Positions 13,891-16,857 of a stretch of DNA of 16,857 bases are shown one piece after another. Numbering within the stretch: the first letter of the stretch is position 1; every line of letters starts with the position of its first letter. The stretch spans positions 1 through 16,857 of the forward strand of contig DCVO01000082.1 in NCBI GenBank assembly GCA_002327405.1, read 5' to 3'. The translations under genes and the position numbers were made by a program. The DNA comes from Thiobacillus sp. UBA2186 (GTDB taxonomy: Bacteria; Pseudomonadota; Gammaproteobacteria; Burkholderiales; Thiobacillaceae). The notes under the pieces are model-generated. The model was given only the letters and a program-made list of their open reading frames with translations. It was not told the DNA's origin and did no database searches.

Positions 13891-13929
13891 AAGCCGGGCA
13901 AACCACTTTTTCAAAACATGGAGGACAGG

Positions 13930-14121
13930 ATGAAAGCAAACATGGGAGACACCGACCGCTACATTCGCATTGCGGTAGGGACCGCGCTCATCATCTGGTG
14001 GATGCTGGGCGGCCCCCTTTGGGCACTCATTGGCGTGCTGCCGCTGGCCACGGCCTTGTTCCGTTTTTGCCCCGCCTACAGCATTCTGGGAATGAATACC
14101 TGCGAAACGAAAAAAGAATAA
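13930..14121 (+). CDS. Small DUF2892 (YgaP-like) membrane protein
   Basis: A 63-residue protein from the ATG at 13930. GGAGGA at 13920-13925 is a strong ribosome binding site and decides this start over in-frame ATGs further upstream. The sequence DTDRYIRIAVGTALIIWWML is the DUF2892 / inner-membrane YgaP-like signature. Two transmembrane helices (about 11-27 and 29-46) are followed by RFCPAYSILGMNTC, with the typical two cysteines (47 and 58). In YgaP this domain anchors a rhodanese; standalone copies have no assigned function. It is divergent from slt. A TATACT element at 13854-13859 could be its -10. It is convergent with ilvA, 19 bp apart. Confidence 0.87.
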   Translation: MKANMGDTDRYIRIAVGTALIIWWMLGGPLWALIGVLPLATALFRFCPAYSILGMNTCETKKE

Positions 14122-14123
14122 GC

Positions 14124-14140
14124 AGCGGGACCGCATCCGC

Positions 14141-14141
<1 letters not shown>
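14124..14141 (-). terminator. Candidate intrinsic terminator of ilvA
   Basis: On the minus strand, AGCGG and CCGCT (complements 14137-14141 and 14124-14128) can pair around an 8-nt loop. This is followed by GCTTA and then TTCTTTTTTC. The stem is short (5 bp) and overlaps the last base of the ilvA stop codon. The T-rich run is displaced a few bases and lies inside the 3' end of the convergent DUF2892 gene. The layout suits termination of ilvA before it reads into that gene. Confidence 0.4.
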
Positions 14142-15661
<1,520 letters not shown>

Positions 15662-15690
15662 GATGCTGCCAAGATTAACAGGATTCGGGT

Positions 15691-15719
15691 TTGTGAAAAA
15701 CGCGCTTTGCGGCTAATCT
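15691..15719 (+). promoter_or_regulatory. Candidate sigma70 promoter for rpiA
   Basis: TTGTGA (15691-15696) and TAATCT (15714-15719) are separated by exactly 17 bp, giving a predicted start near 15726 and a 25-nt leader before the rpiA ATG. The -10 forms one arm of a perfect 7-bp inverted repeat with AAGATTA at 15671-15677. That repeat could be an operator, or could reflect paired -10 elements of divergent promoters. Confidence 0.5.
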
Positions 15720-15750
15720 TCGGGAAATTTTGACGAAGAGACCGGTAAAA

Positions 15751-16419
15751 ATGACACAGGACGAAATGAAACAGGCGGTTGCGCGTGCAGCCGTCGAATA
15801 CGTGAAGGGCGGCATCGTCGGCGTGGGCACCGGCTCGACCGCCAATTATTTCATCGACGAGCTGGCCAAGGTGAAAGGCCGCATCGACGGCGCCGTGGCC
15901 AGTTCCGAAGCCACCGCCAGCCGGCTCAAGAGCCACGGCATCCAGGTGCTGGACCTGAACAGCGTGGGCGGCATGGACGTTTACGTCGACGGCGCCGACG
16001 AAATCACGCGCAATTTCCACATGATCAAGGGCGGCGGCGGCGCGCTGACGCGCGAGAAGATCGTCGCCGCGGCCAGTCGAAAATTCGTCTGCATCGCCGA
16101 CGAGTCGAAGCTGGTGCGGCGCCTGGGCGCCTACCCGCTGCCGGTGGAAGTGATCCCGATGGCGGCACACCGCGTGATGCGCCAGTTTGCCGCCATGGGC
16201 GGTCAAGCCAAGTTGCGCCTGAGGTATGACTCGCCGCTGGTGACCGACAACGGCCAGTACCTGGTCGATGTCACCGGCTTGCAGATCAGCGACCCGCTGG
16301 CGTTTGAGTCCGAAGTGAACCAGTGGCCGGGCGTGGTGACGGTGGGCGTGTTTGCCCTGCAAAAAGCGCAGATTTGCCTGCTGGGAACGGCCGACGGGGT
16401 GAAGACGCTGACGTTTTGA
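15751..16419 (+). CDS. rpiA: Ribose-5-phosphate isomerase A
   Basis: It interconverts ribose 5-phosphate and ribulose 5-phosphate in the pentose phosphate pathway. The 222-residue protein starts at the ATG at 15751, just downstream of AAGAGA; a TTG seven codons upstream is not needed. Family motifs are GVGTGSTANYFID (24-36), the catalytic stretch YVDGADEI (78-85) and KGGGGALTREKIV (93-105). By alignment to E. coli RpiA, Asp80, Asp83, Lys93 and Glu102 correspond to the active-site residues, all present. Length equals the usual 220 or so. It is divergent from ilvA, and a hairpin follows 7 bp after its stop. Confidence 0.97.
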   Translation: MTQDEMKQAVARAAVEYVKGGIVGVGTGSTANYFIDELAKVKGRIDGAVASSEATASRLKSHGIQVLDLNSVGGMDVYVDGADEITRNFHMIKGGGGALTREKIVAAASRKFVCIADESKLVRRLGAYPLPVEVIPMAAHRVMRQFAAMGGQAKLRLRYDSPLVTDNGQYLVDVTGLQISDPLAFESEVNQWPGVVTVGVFALQKAQICLLGTADGVKTLTF

Positions 16420-16426
16420 AGGTCAA

Positions 16427-16445
16427 CCCGGGCACTTGTCCCGGG
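16427..16445 (+). terminator. Hairpin downstream of rpiA
   Basis: CCCGGG (16427-16432) pairs with CCCGGG (16440-16445) over a 7-nt loop, just after the rpiA TGA. Because each arm is itself a palindrome, alternative pairings exist. No T-tract follows, so it is a weak terminator candidate. Confidence 0.35.
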
Positions 16446-16510
16446 CCCTGCGACAGTGGATCGAGCGCATACTTCGGGCAAGCGTTATTTGTCACTTTTC
16501 AGGAGTCGCC

Positions 16511-16857
16511 ATGAGCCAGCAAACCAAGTACCTTTTGAACGAAAACCAGATGCCCAGGTTCTGGTACAACCTGCAGGCCGATCTGCCCAAGCCCCTGCCT
16601 GCCGTGCTGCACCCCGGCACCATGAAGCCGGTGGGTCCGGACGATCTGGCGCCGCTGTTCCCGATGTCCCTGATCCTGCAGGAGGTGAGCCTGGAGCGCC
16701 AGATTGAAATCCCCGAGCCGGTGCGCGAAGTGTTTCAACTGTGGCGCCCGGCCCCCCTGTTTCGCGCCCATCGACTGGAAAAAGCGCTGGGCACGCCAGC
16801 CAAAATTTTTTACAAGTACGAAGGCGGCAGCCCGGCCGGCAGCCACAAGCCCAACAC
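16511..16857 (+). CDS. TrpB2-type tryptophan synthase beta-like PLP enzyme, N-terminal part (cut by window end)
   Basis: A pyridoxal-phosphate enzyme of the TrpB-like (TIGR01415, TrpB2) group. The ATG at 16511 follows CAGGAG at good distance. About 115 codons are present. RFWYNLQADLPKPLPAVLHP (16-35) is the TrpB2-specific N-terminal extension. LWRPAPLFRAHRLEKALG and the PLP-lysine region YKYEGGSPAGSHKPN (101-115, Lys113) follow. Ordinary TrpB1 has a different N-terminus and normally lies next to trpA; no trpA is seen here. TrpB2 enzymes can condense serine with free indole; the physiological role in Proteobacteria is less clear. It could be co-transcribed with rpiA (91-bp gap), though the hairpin argues for a separate promoter. 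Confidence 0.9.
   Translation, partial: MSQQTKYLLNENQMPRFWYNLQADLPKPLPAVLHPGTMKPVGPDDLAPLFPMSLILQEVSLERQIEIPEPVREVFQLWRPAPLFRAHRLEKALGTPAKIFYKYEGGSPAGSHKPN

Overview
The window is GC-rich chromosomal DNA that looks betaproteobacterial, perhaps Nitrosomonadales-like. This is inferred from the housekeeping genes (glyQ, an OmpR/EnvZ pair, the slt / NDUFA9-type epimerase / cca cluster, ilvA divergent from rpiA, a TrpB2-type enzyme) and from the codon bias. I cannot place it to genus by reading alone.

Left edge (1-230): the 5' part of glyQ on the minus strand. Next to it (about 475-2570) is a compositionally different, less GC-rich insert with the structure of an integron cassette array. Three cargo genes all lie on the minus strand: a TIGR02391/Ymh-family protein, a membrane-anchored protein of unknown function, and an orphan membrane protein. 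They are separated by attC-like sites, and no integrase gene is visible, so it fits a CALIN (cluster of attC sites lacking an integrase). The attC between cassettes 1 and 2 (1282-1347) is close to the textbook form. The site between cassettes 2 and 3 is interrupted by the first 17 codons of an IS110/IS1111-type transposase. An AT-richer 273-bp stretch (2571-2843) has no gene.

2844-6332: an ompR-envZ operon (minus strand), divergent from a three-gene cluster of small secreted proteins (plus strand): one Arg/Glu-rich, one glycine-zipper, one His-rich. The shared upstream region carries two tandem 10-bp repeats starting GTTACA. They resemble an OmpR-family operator and overlap the best ompR promoter candidate. 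A strong hairpin (6352-6381) ends the secreted-protein cluster and faces the convergent operon.

6382-9608: an M48 metallopeptidase gene translationally coupled (TGATG) behind a DUF898/YjgN membrane-protein gene. Divergent from them is a lipoprotein of the putative aminopeptidase family with an HELAH motif. That gene meets cca tail to tail, and the two stop codons share the same CTAG.

9605-14121: slt (soluble lytic transglycosylase), an NDUFA9-like NAD(P)-binding protein and cca form a minus-strand operon (order of transcription slt, epimerase, cca). A small DUF2892-type membrane protein is divergent from slt. The slt start codon is unclear.

14141-16857: ilvA (threonine deaminase) on the minus strand, divergent from rpiA, which has a good promoter candidate. 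A TrpB2-type PLP enzyme follows and is cut by the window end. The most unusual region is the cassette array; the rest is mostly ordinary chromosome with a few regulatory and translational oddities.
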